From Siphonodentalium dalli (taxonomy: Eukaryota > Mollusca > Scaphopoda > Gadilida > Siphonodentaliidae), in assembly GCA_032622095.1 (NCBI GenBank), contig CP136069.1, positions 127,429,450-127,493,449 on the forward strand: a stretch of 64,000 bases of DNA, read 5' to 3'. Below the pieces are notes generated by a model, which made no database searches, had not been told where the DNA came from, and was given only the letters and a program-made list of their open reading frames with translations. Position 1 is the stretch's first letter; the number at the start of each line of letters is the position of its first letter. Shown here one piece after another: positions 47,601 to 56,772 of this stretch. The position numbers and the translations under genes are program-made.

Positions 47601-48138
47601 CATACACCACATCAATTATCATGCAGCCACTCCCTGTATTCCTATTCACTTCACACATGACCATACAACCACTCCTTGTATACATATGCATTTCATTGAC
47701 ACCCCACCCATGACCATATAGCCACTCCTTGTATAACTATTCACATCGTTCATGGTCATACAATAACTCCCTCTAAACATATTCACATGCAGTCACACCC
47801 TGGCTGCCATTTTGAATTACATCATGTATTAATTTGATCAATTGTGAAGCTAATGGATAAGAGTAGCCACATAATATGGTTCCTCTCAGTTCTGTTTCGA
47901 AGTTTTGCCCATTTCCGTTTAGAAATATGACCATAACACAAAAGACGATTTGTCAGAATTCCATACTGCATCTTTAAAATGAATTTGTCATCCCCAGAAG
48001 GTACTGGGACAACCAGAATGGAACATTTCGTGTCAGTTAATTATATAACTTGGTTAATAGCCAAATGAGCTACAACCTATGCTACCTTTTTCGGAACAGC
48101 AGAGAATAATGTTCGGGATATATGTGACAAATCATTTA
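44674..48138. mobile_element. Foldback/satellite element (FB-42), copy in block 2
   Basis: Duplicate of 34925-38390, with the satellite at about 45949-47808. The satellite copies are nearly identical between blocks (one visible change at about 46113), although units within an array differ widely. The block was therefore duplicated long after the satellite diverged. Confidence 0.7.
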
Positions 48139-48476
48139 ACAAGAAATTCAATTAATTGAGGAAAAACACCCACTGTCCCGAGTGGTATTGATAAGCTATT
48201 GGAGGGTCTTCCACTTCGCATGCAAAATAGCAAAATATTATTAATTGATGACTGATGTACATGTACAGTACACACATAGTAATAACAATTAACGTTATGA
48301 TTTGAAACTAACCATGATAGGATATTGACAGTAAGGTGGTATTATCTACTACGAGTGGTATTAGTAATAATAGTACCATTCTAGCATAATATATGTGTAC
48401 ATGATGTATGGGAAATATTAAAGGACAAAACCATAGTTACAATACAATTAGAACTTTTTTTTAAATTAATCGCAAG

Positions 48477-48954
48477 AAGAGCTAATTGCACTTAAGCACA
48501 ATAAGGGAATCTCTATTGTGATTAAGCGCAATAAGGATATATTTAACTTTGCTTAAGCGCAATAATGGAATTTACAAATTGCGCTTATATAATAAAACCC
48601 AATAAGGAATCTCTTAATAAGGAATATATTATATATAGAACATAAACTCCCTATAATTCAGGTGGTGTAGTCCATCTCCATGGTACAATGGGTGGAACAA
48701 ATATAGGATTATTCTACTATTTGCACAAGGGTGATCTAATGAGAGAGATATTAATTGCGCTTAAGTGCAATATTGATGTAATTTCGCTTACATGTAATAA
48801 GGAATGTCTTATTACACTTAAGCGCAATAAGAATATTCCTTATTGCACAGGAATATCACATTGTGCTCAAGCGCAATAAGGTATATCTAACTGCGCTTAA
48901 GCACAATAACTGAAGGAATAATCTTATTGGGCTTGAGCTCAATTAGAGATTCCT
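48477..48954. repeat. CTTAAG palindrome array, copy in block 2
   Basis: Duplicate of 38728-39205. Confidence 0.75.
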
Positions 48955-49401
48955 TAAGTTATTGCAGTTCATCGAAATTGTCTATTAAATGTCAAGTTGG
49001 TTTCCCATAGAGATCATCAACGATGTCAATGCGCAAGGGACCTACGCCAGTCTTCTCTGTTGGGATTCCAATTGTTGGCTTATTAAATATGCACATATGC
49101 TTAAGATACAGTCGTGCGCGAAGCGCGCTCCTGTAGGTCAGGTTTTGGATCCCAGTGAATTAAAATATCATTGAAATAATCGGTCCCCCCCCCATCCAAT
49201 AAACATCCATATATTGAATATATACATGTTTTTGGAGCAGAATTAGATAGTCCATATTGGACGCCATCATGGAATTTAATTTTTTTATTTAATTTTCACA
49301 CATAGTTATTAGTTATGTGGATGGCGTTATCATTAAACATCACACCCGTATATTGATTATGTGGATAGAGTTATCATTAAACCTCACATCCTTATATTGG
49401 T

Positions 49402-49534
49402 TACAGTAATGCCCAAAGTAATTGACCACTTAACCACAGCAGAATTATTGGTAATTTTTCAGGATTTAAAATCCTGAAAAATTACCCATAATTCTGCTGT
49501 GGTTAAGTGGTCAATTACTTTGGACATTACTGTA
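49402..49534. mobile_element. Palindromic MITE (TACAGTAATG), copy in block 2
   Basis: Duplicate of 39654-39786, unchanged. Confidence 0.85.
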
Positions 49535-49784
49535 TGTGGATAGAGTTATCATTACACCTCACATCCTTATATTGGTTAGGTTATGTAGATGTGAGTTATC
49601 ATTAAACCTCACATCAGTGTGTTGGGGATTTTGGACCTTGACTTGGGACCTTTGGTTTTTAACGCAACAAATGCGAGTACACCTTATACACAAGTTTCTT
49701 GGATAAGATGAGTTTGAAGCCTGCTTACATTTCGAAATGTTGTCAGTTTTGTATCGCCTGCAGCAGAAGCAAAAGTTACAAGAG

Positions 49785-50573
49785 ATAAAATATGTACGTA
49801 ACGAGACTATAATACAAATGAAAAAATAAATTCAGGGAGGGGTGGGCGATACAGGGAACTAAGGGTTGAACCGATATAAATTTGTAGAGCGATAACGACC
49901 AATGTTGACATATCATGCATCTCAACTCTACTGTTGAAACAAGGCTATAAAATGGGGGGGGGGTGTCATAATCTTAGTTATCTCTATATAGTGCCAGAAT
50001 AGTCATTTATGGACTTCTATAGTGGTACAATGCAAATTGGAATCAAATGATAAAAATATGTATGTAACGCAACTACGGTATACGGATGAAAATAAAAATA
50101 ATAATTTAGGCCGGGATTAGATGTTGGGTTGGTTAAATAGACTCGGAGAAAAAGGGGAACGATGAACTGACATAAATTAGTAGAGCGATAGCGATCAATG
50201 TTGCCATGTGATGCATCGCGACTGTACTGTAGCAGCAATGATATAAAATTGGGGGGGTGGACTGAAATTATCTCTATCTCTATAGATGGCACCAGGATTA
50301 TATAGAAAGGAATAGCAATTGATATACGTATACCGTATACTATAGTAATACCATAGACATATAAGTACAAGTATCACATGATAAAATATTACGTAACTTG
50401 ACTATAGCGATGAAATAAAAAAAATTGGACCGGGATTAGAGGTTCGGTTGGTTATATGTGGATAATTGGATATGGAATTCATACCGATGAGACGATAAAA
50501 ATTAGTGGAGCGATAAAGACCAATGTTGACACTTAGTCAGGCGGTTGATACGATAGACCGAAATAAATTTGTC
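49785..50573. repeat. Degenerate 265-330-bp tandem repeat, copy in block 2
   Basis: Duplicate of 40037-40826, cut off by the gap. Confidence 0.65.
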
Positions 50574-50673
50574 NNNNNNNNNNNNNNNNNNNNNNNNNNN
50601 NNNNNNNNNNNNNNNNNNNNNNNNNNNNNNNNNNNNNNNNNNNNNNNNNNNNNNNNNNNNNNNNNNNNNNNNN
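50574..50673. other. Assembly gap (100 N)
   Basis: A run of exactly 100 N, the conventional placeholder for a gap of unknown size. The sequence to its right is unrelated to that following copy 1 of the block. Confidence 0.98.
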
Positions 50674-50722
50674 TCCCCGAAACAATTAAATAACTCAATA
50701 ATTGACGTTAACGTTTTTACAG

Positions 50723-50800
50723 ATAGATTTGAGATACCAGAGTATCACGGATCCAGATATATCTATATATGTGCGACTACAAGGTTTCATCATATCAGAG
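50723..50800 (+). CDS. Probable internal exon of an unrecognised gene
   Basis: A 78-base open segment is bounded by AACGTTTTTACAG on the left and GAG|GTAGGT on the right, a good acceptor/donor pair. It reads 26 codons in phase 0: IDLRYQSITDPD then ISIYVRLQGFIISE, with alternating hydrophobic residues as in a beta strand. It is in phase with the open segment at 51308, and the intervening 507 bases would be an ordinary intron. I do not recognise the protein; its earlier exons would lie in or beyond the gap. Confidence 0.4.
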
Positions 50801-50984
50801 GTAGGTACCTACGGCGATCAGAGGTACATGTATCCCACTAAAGTTCATGTTTTGATCCCAAAAAAAAAAACAAACAAACAAACAAACGTCAATTCCAAGC
50901 ACGTCGACTGTACGATTTAAAAATGATAACGTCTGAAGTACGCGCAGTTGTAAATAAATATAATACATAAATAAATAAACACCC

Positions 50985-51049
50985 GAGCGTTTCGCCGAAG
51001 GATGCCACGCGAGCCTTCGGCTCTTGGGGTATCCTTCCGCGAAACGCTC
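50985..51049. repeat. GC-rich hairpin in the putative intron
   Basis: GAGCGTTTCGCCGAAGGAT and ATCCTTCCGCGAAACGCTC form a near-perfect stem, and a second small hairpin GAGCCTTCGGCTC lies in the loop. It may be a very short MITE. Confidence 0.65.
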
Positions 51050-51307
51050 AAGTGCAATGATCACTTCAACGTCCCAAAAATATGTGGTTCTATCTACGTA
51101 TCACAACTACAACTTATATATCCTCATGTTTTTCGTATATTTTAAATTCTTATTTTAAATAGTGTTGAGAAAGTTATATTTTATTCTTCATCTGGGTCGG
51201 GTTATCGCGGGTCGATCGGGTCGGATGGCCCCGTTCCTCCCCCATATCTCTGATACATCTTTACGTATATATATTGTGAGGCTCAAATTGTTTAACTTCT
51301 CTTGTAG

Positions 51308-51487
51308 ACTGAGGCGGCGTCATCGGTTTGGAACTCCGGGCAATTGGTGACAGACACTGTGCTGAATCCTAACCGGAAATTACTACACGAAGATGTTCTC
51401 GAAAGTTTCCGTGATGCCATATCGAACCTCGATTTCGCCGGGATGCCATCAGACCACGTGATGCTGTTCACCGAGTACGTACAGTAG
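51308..51487 (+). CDS. Probable last coding exon of an unrecognised gene
   Basis: A pyrimidine tract and acceptor (TTTAACTTCTCTTGTAG) precede 59 open codons ending in TAG. The peptide begins TEAASSVWNSGQLVTDTVLN, continues PNRKLLHEDVLESFRDAISN and ends LDFAGMPSDHVMLFTEYVQ. Base composition is clearly higher in G+C than the flanks, amino-acid use is protein-like, and the phase matches the exon at 50723. A possible donor (TAC|GTACAG) just before the stop means it could also be internal. The function is unknown; a charged helix (HEDVLESFRDAISN) followed by a short hydrophobic end is all I can see. Confidence 0.5.
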   Translation, partial: TEAASSVWNSGQLVTDTVLNPNRKLLHEDVLESFRDAISNLDFAGMPSDHVMLFTEYVQ

Positions 51488-51571
51488 GGGTGGATGTACT
51501 AAGCTAACATGTTACGAAAGCGCATTATGAGAGCCATCCGAAACACCAACTTACCCCCAAATATACAATGC

Positions 51572-51740
51572 ACAACTCGTTATAACGACTTCCAACTAAC
51601 GAGTTGTGAAAGTCGTTATTATGACTTACAACTTGTTATAACGAGTTGTTGGAAGTCGTTATAGCGACTTGTAGAAATAAACATATTAAAAGTCGTTATA
51701 ACGACTCGTTTTCATTTCTACAAGTCGCTAAAACGACTTC
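51572..51740. repeat. Array of GTCGTTATAACGAC palindromes
   Basis: Four to five copies of AAGTCGTTATAACGACTT or ACAACTCGTTATAACGAG variants are linked by CCAAC, GTAGAAAT and related spacers. Larger inverted arms (TTTCTACAAGTCGCTAAAAC against GTTATAGCGACTTGTAGAAA) enclose the right half. The array lies directly after the putative terminal exon. Confidence 0.75.
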
Positions 51741-52444
51741 CGGTGTGGGGTCAAAGGGGATGGGACACATTTTACACAGTGTGCCCCAACGACCACGACG
51801 CCGTATCCCACAATAACACACCCACCAACTACATTAATTTCTTAAATAAGCCACAGAGATATGGTGGTCAGATTTAAATTGGTTATGAACCCATGACCCG
51901 GAACTCATCTCAGCCCAATTTTTCATTGATCAACCGGCATACATGGCATGTGAATTCTAAAATATAGAAATTAATTTATGGGTAGTTGCCTTTCTAAATG
52001 AAAATAATCCTTACATTTCACGAATCAAGAATAATTAAGTCTCCTCTCATGATCTTCAGATGATATCATGGATATATGAATTGAACTTTAGAAACAAACA
52101 TCTATTCTACCAGTTCTTGGTACCCGAAAATTCAATATATTTTATGTCATAACAGTAAAGTAAATCAGATTAAAATATCCAACGGGTTCTTAATTATTGT
52201 ATCACAATAATCTCTTTTACCAAATTTCACAAAGAAATTCGTGACAGATTTTGAGAAAATCCATTTTGAAATACAGGACATTTTGTCAAAACATCAATTT
52301 TATGTAACACCCAATGTGATCCATATATGTATTCTCGATTTATAGTTAACATTTTTCTGAATACGAAATTAAAATTTACCCCGATTTGAGAAATGCGATC
52401 GACCAAGATTTCGGGAATTGATATCTGAATTTTATTACATATCT
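51741..52444. other. Intergenic; contains the dispersed repeat 52118-52270
   Basis: No gene is seen. Positions 52118-52270 are the reverse complement of 14262-14410 with perhaps 70-80% identity. AGTTCTTGGTACC at 52111-52123 marks one end. Confidence 0.5.
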
Positions 52445-52458
52445 ATCAACGTAATTCG

Positions 52459-52779
52459 GGGGGCCTCGGTGGCTCAATCGGTTAGGGGTACAACTCCAAG
52501 CCGTTTCGCCTTCCAGCGCTGGCGATAAGGGTTCAAATCCACATGTTTCCATCGCGGACTTTGTAACTCGAAATCGTTATCTGGGAAAGTTGCCAGTTAC
52601 TTGCCGATGGCCGGTGGTTTGCCGCACATGCATGGTCGACGAGTTTATCAGCCATTGAAATCACTGTTAGATTAGCCGTAAGTGTGCCGATTTCCTCCAC
52701 CATTAAAACTGGCAATGTCGTGATATGGCCTTAGTGGCTAAAAGCGACATAAAACCCCAATCAATCAATCAATCAATCA
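52459..52779 (+). mobile_element. tRNA-derived SINE, full length with 14-bp target duplication
   Basis: The head carries an RNA polymerase III A box (TGGCTCAATCGGTTAGGGG, about 52469) and B box (GGTTCAAATCC, about 52530). The body runs to GGCTAAAAGCGACATAAAAC and a (TCAA)n tail. The direct repeat ATCAACGTAATTCG flanks it at 52445-52458 and 52780-52793 without a mismatch. The insertion is therefore fairly recent and both ends are defined. LINE-mediated mobilisation is expected of the class. The 60-codon minus-strand frame inside is an artefact. Confidence 0.9.
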
Positions 52780-52793
52780 ATCAACGTAATTCG

Positions 52794-53150
52794 CATGATC
52801 GCACGAGTTTCCAGGCGTGTGATAATTCTCAGAATCGCACTAGTGCAATCTGTCGACGGAACTGTTTCATTCAGTGTTGTTAGACTGGTACTCGCCGTTA
52901 CTATTTTTACTTTTTCAATCAAGACAATAAAGATTGTATCGATGAGTTGATTCAATCAAGTAGTTTCATTTCAAAAATATGTTTGTCGAGGCACATAATT
53001 TAATTTCAAACGCATCATTAAAGATGGGTCAAGGTCACTCGCGGATATACGGGCTCCCTCTCTGATTGTTGCTTTAACCCTAAAATGCCGTTAAAACTCA
53101 ATTAAATTCACATTTTCTGTACCGGAGATGTACGATTGTGAGTCAACTTA
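52794..53150. other. No gene recognised
   Basis: Short AT-rich interval between the SINE and the next foldback; nothing supported. Confidence 0.4.
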
Positions 53151-53154
53151 CTAT

Positions 53155-53358
53155 GATACGGAGATATGTAATAAAAATAGAAGAGCATGAGTGTCTGGAT
53201 GTTGACGAATTATCGCACTCGATTTGTTGGCGGAACGCGTTACCTCTCGTACGGGATTGCGTCCGGCACTCGAGGTATCGCTCCGCCAACAAATCTCGTG
53301 CGATAATTTCGTCACAATCCAGACACTCATGCGGTTCTATCAATATCTCTCTACGATC
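53155..53358. mobile_element. Foldback/MITE with 100-bp arms
   Basis: The arms pair along almost the whole length: GCATGAGTGTCTGGAT with ATCCAGACACTCATGC, ATTATCGCACTCGATTTGTT with AACAAATCTCGTGCGATAAT, and GGCGGAACG with CGCTCCGCC. The loop is short (around 53250-53270). Identity between arms is about 85%, so this is an older insertion than the SINE. Confidence 0.75.
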
Positions 53359-53722
53359 ACACCATAAATATACAGTGCACATGTGTATACATATTATGTA
53401 ATTTCTTTTTTTGTTTCGCTTAGAATCATTAGATAGATCTGTCGAATTTGTGTTTGTTCAATTCCGGACAAGATATAGACCGGCCCCCAGATGAGGGTAG
53501 TGTCACACGAAAGGGTAGACATTTTGACGCTATCTCAAATGGACCTATCCGTAGGTACAGCTACTACAGCCCCAATTTCAATTATAGCCAATGAGCCGAT
53601 AGCTTAATCGCCGAAGCGACATGTGCCTGCCTAGTGATATGAAATACACCACAGGCGGTTATGGGCAGCCATTCGGGTCGGAAATTACATTGAAATAAAA
53701 GTTAATGGTGGTTTGTAAAAAC

Positions 53723-54385
53723 AATAGTCTCCATTTTTAAACCAATGGTCGTTCTTTGATTCTATAAGAGACAATTCCGTTTCAATAGATATAGATTCAA
53801 ACCAAATAGTCTCCATTTTCAAACCAATGGTCGTTCTTGGATTCTATAAGAGACAATTCCGTTTCAATAGATATAGATTCAAACCAAATAGTCTCTATTT
53901 TCAAACCAATAATCGTTCTTGGATTCAATAAGAGACAGTTCCGTTTTAATAGATAAAGATTCATAATCAATGTTGACCGATGCAAAATTAATGTTCTATT
54001 TTAATTTAATAGCGTTCACTGTTCAACTAATATCTAATAACACACAATTAGTAAGATTCGCGCATATTCAATAAACGTACATTCCGTTTCAATGGCCATA
54101 TTTTCTTAATCAATAAAGATATTTCAATATCCAATAGTCTCCATTTTCAAACTAATAGTCGTTCTTGGATTCAATAAGAGACAATTCCGTTTTAATAGAT
54201 ATATTTTCTTAATCAATAGAATCTATTTCAAAACCAATAGCCGTTCCTGGATTCAATAAGAGACAAATCTACTATTTCCGGTCAAACCAATGAATAATAA
54301 TTGAAGATTATTAACATCCGTTTACAAACCAATGATCATTTCTCGAATTAATAACTTCCGTTTACAAACCAATGATCAATTCTTA
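53723..54385. repeat. 82-bp tandem array
   Basis: Units start at 53723, 53805 and 53887 with AATAGTCTCCATTTTCAAAC and continue CAATGGTCGTTCTTGGATTC, TATAAGAGACAATTCCGTTT and CAATAGATATAGATTCAAAC. The first two are nearly identical; those from 53960 onward (for example 54137) are increasingly degraded and end as ACCAATGATCATTTCTCGAA fragments. The minus-strand 62-codon frame is carried by it. Confidence 0.85.
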
Positions 54386-54723
54386 AACCAACGCTAGGGT
54401 CGCGACCAATCTCAAATTAACGCTAGGAGCGCCACCATGAATCTTGTTGGAGTCACCAAACTGGAAATTCCGTGACGTCAACATGTGATACCCCCCTGCC
54501 AACCAAAAAATGCATGTTCTCGAACATTTTCGCGTCAGAAAGCGACCCTGAACATGAAAACTGCGATGATATACGGACTGTGGACTATATCCTGTACCTG
54601 TAGCAGATACCGAAGATCCAATTGAGAGCTTGTTTTTAATAGTGTGATGTTGATCACTTGATGTATCACTTATTCACTGTCAGTATCTGAAATCACTGTC
54701 AGTATTACTGTGATTATCACTGT

Positions 54724-55550
54724 TCCCAACTGACCTACATGTACCAGCTCAGAAACCAGATCATACAAAGCGTCACTCAATCACCATATCTTGGAGTCAT
54801 GCTCTCAAACGATATGAAATGGTTGCCACAGATAGACAAGATCACGAAGAAGGCTAACAGCACGCTCGGATTCATCAGAAGAAACCTTAGGAAGGCACCA
54901 TTCAAGAGTAAATGCGTAGCGTATGAGACACTCGTAAGATCGTCGCTGGAATACGCAGCCATCATGTTGGATCCTCACCAGCAGCAGAACATCGACGCCC
55001 TGGAGAGAATACAGAGAGGAGCTGTACGGCTCATGACCGGCAATTATACCAATCGAAGGACATGGCCAAACTGACGAATGACTGCGAGATAAGACCACTC
55101 GAAGAAAGAAGGAAAGACCAGAGGCTGGAGCTCTTTCACAAGATGGATAAGGGGCAGGTGTCGGCTGTAAACACTCAGTGCTTAATTAAACCAAAAAAGG
55201 TGGGCAGAAAAATCCGAGCCAAGAAATTTGAAGATTTCAGTGCCACAAATATAGTCTCAAAACAGGAATGTAATAATTCACTGTCCTACCGGTAAGAGCC
55301 ACTGGTGACAAACTCTGCTCAATACTCAAATTCATTCTTCCCACGGACAATTATTCAGTGGAACACTCTAAACGAGATGGACGCATGCGAAATTCAAAAT
55401 AGAACAGCAGCGGAGAACTCAACAGTCCCGCAAAGAACATAATTCTCTCTCTCCCGGCATTCTACACATCCGCGAGGATCATACGCCGTACACCATCCAG
55501 ATCCAGATGCAGGGATTGTCTGTCAAAATCCGGTGGAGAACTTAGGATGT
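54724..55550 (+). pseudogene. LINE (Jockey/CR1-like) fragment: end of reverse transcriptase
   Basis: The frame at 54727-55074 reads QSPYLGVMLSNDMKW, then KKANSTLGFIRRNLR, then ETLVRSSLEYAAIMLDPHQQ, then IDALERIQRGAVRLMTGNYTN. This is the conserved region after the catalytic palm of Jockey/CR1-type non-LTR reverse transcriptases. The next part, CEIRPLEERRKDQRLELFHK, is in a different frame (55062-55295), so there is a frameshift near 55060. After a stop, NSAQYSNSFFPRTIIQWNTL (about 55310) is the usual C-terminal motif. The catalytic domain and everything upstream are missing, as in a 5'-truncated insertion. It is inactive. Confidence 0.85.
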
Positions 55551-56120
55551 GTTCGACAAGTACTAACAACAGCAGTACATGTATGAATATGATTATGTCA
55601 ACAATAATAACAACAACATCTCTAACACTGTAAGATAATCGTTCGATCTACTGTGTAGTGCGTACTAGCACTGTACATTGCGACGACTTCTTCTGAAAAC
55701 AACCATTGAGTGGAACCGCTTCAAACAGTCAGATGTTGATTCAGGCGATCGGTAATATTGAATGTCTGAAGGATTTATTAAATATGGCTTCTATTTTCTA
55801 GACGTTTCATACGAGCGTCGTGGAATCGGATTCTGAACATTGCTGGAGTATTGATCAAGTAAACCTGACAGTGCGAAGAGCACTTCAGAACTCAATCATA
55901 AGCCAACTAGAACAGAGGTCATGTCAACTTACAGGTTGCATTATACATGCATATATTGTGACCACATAAATGATCTATACAACTGCAGTGACTTCTTCAT
56001 TATTTCAGTATTTGATACCATAACCATGGTCGTTCCATAGTAATCCATACCATAATTTTTGGTTTTACATAACGGTAGGGTACCGGATTGTTTGGTAACT
56101 TTTTTTATTTCGTACTTTGT
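55551..56120. other. No gene recognised
   Basis: Possibly the 3' untranslated tail of the LINE at first (ACAACAATAATAACAACAAC near 55595), then unremarkable sequence. Confidence 0.4.
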
Positions 56121-56144
56121 AGAAAATCATTTATTTGTTTCCAT

Positions 56145-56300
56145 ATGGTGTGACATACATGTAGTAACATGGTACGAAATGACCAATTGATTTCCTACAT
56201 GGTACGAAACGACCAAACAATAAGGTATGAAACTACCAAAAATATGGTACGAAACTACAAAAAATATGGTCTGAAATGACTTAAGATGATACAAAACGTC
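56145..56300. repeat. Short interspersed motif TGGTACGAAAYGACCA
   Basis: The motif occurs six times in about 150 bp (ACATGGTACGAAATGACCAA, ATGGTACGAAACTACAAAAA and variants). It recurs at 63030-63120 in the same orientation and at 62270-62360 inverted. These copies therefore surround the large foldback element on both sides. Confidence 0.65.
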
Positions 56301-56374
56301 CTGTACCCATTTATATCTCCTCGGCAAGGGGAACAACGAGACAGTGACCCTGTAGACTAGCAGCGCCAACATCG

Positions 56375-56492
56375 TTGGTTTGATATTAGGCCCTATATCA
56401 CCCTGAGGTAACCTCATATCACAATCAGCCTGACGACGAAGGCTGATATGAGGCTACTGAGGACTGAAATCAGGCCTATAATATCAAACCAA
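56375..56492. mobile_element. Small foldback (118 bp)
   Basis: TTGGTTTGATATTAGGCC pairs with GGCCTATAATATCAAACCAA, and CCTCATATCACAATCAGCC pairs with GGCTGATATGAGGC around a tiny loop (TGACGACGAA). It may be a MITE; the arms contain small indels. Confidence 0.65.
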
Positions 56493-56772
56493 CCAAGTAA
56501 TACCCTACATGAATCTATTAATTACGGTAGTTCGCCTCTTAGTAACAGTGTAATATTGACAATTTTTTCTAATGAGTGACATCACAAAAAATTGGTATCT
56601 ATGCCTATTCTAATAGTGAAATAGAATTACACCATGTCAAAGCCATACCGTGTATTACTCAGATCGTGATGTCATAAAATCATACATGTATTACTCGTAA
56701 TTAGTGATGTCGTAAAATGATATTACTCGATTTAGGGCAAATTGAAGTGATATTCAGCTTAGTACAAATTAG

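Larger units (their letters stand above)
41553..50573. repeat. 9.02-kb duplicated block, copy 2
   Basis: Almost base-for-base repeat of 31804-40826, ending exactly at the first N of the gap. It carries the same internal structures at +9749 to +9747. Confidence 0.9.

Noticed and set aside
52459-52545. Possible functional tRNA gene
   Set aside because: The A and B boxes are present, but the sequence does not close into an acceptor stem and it continues into a SINE body and TCAA tail with target duplication.
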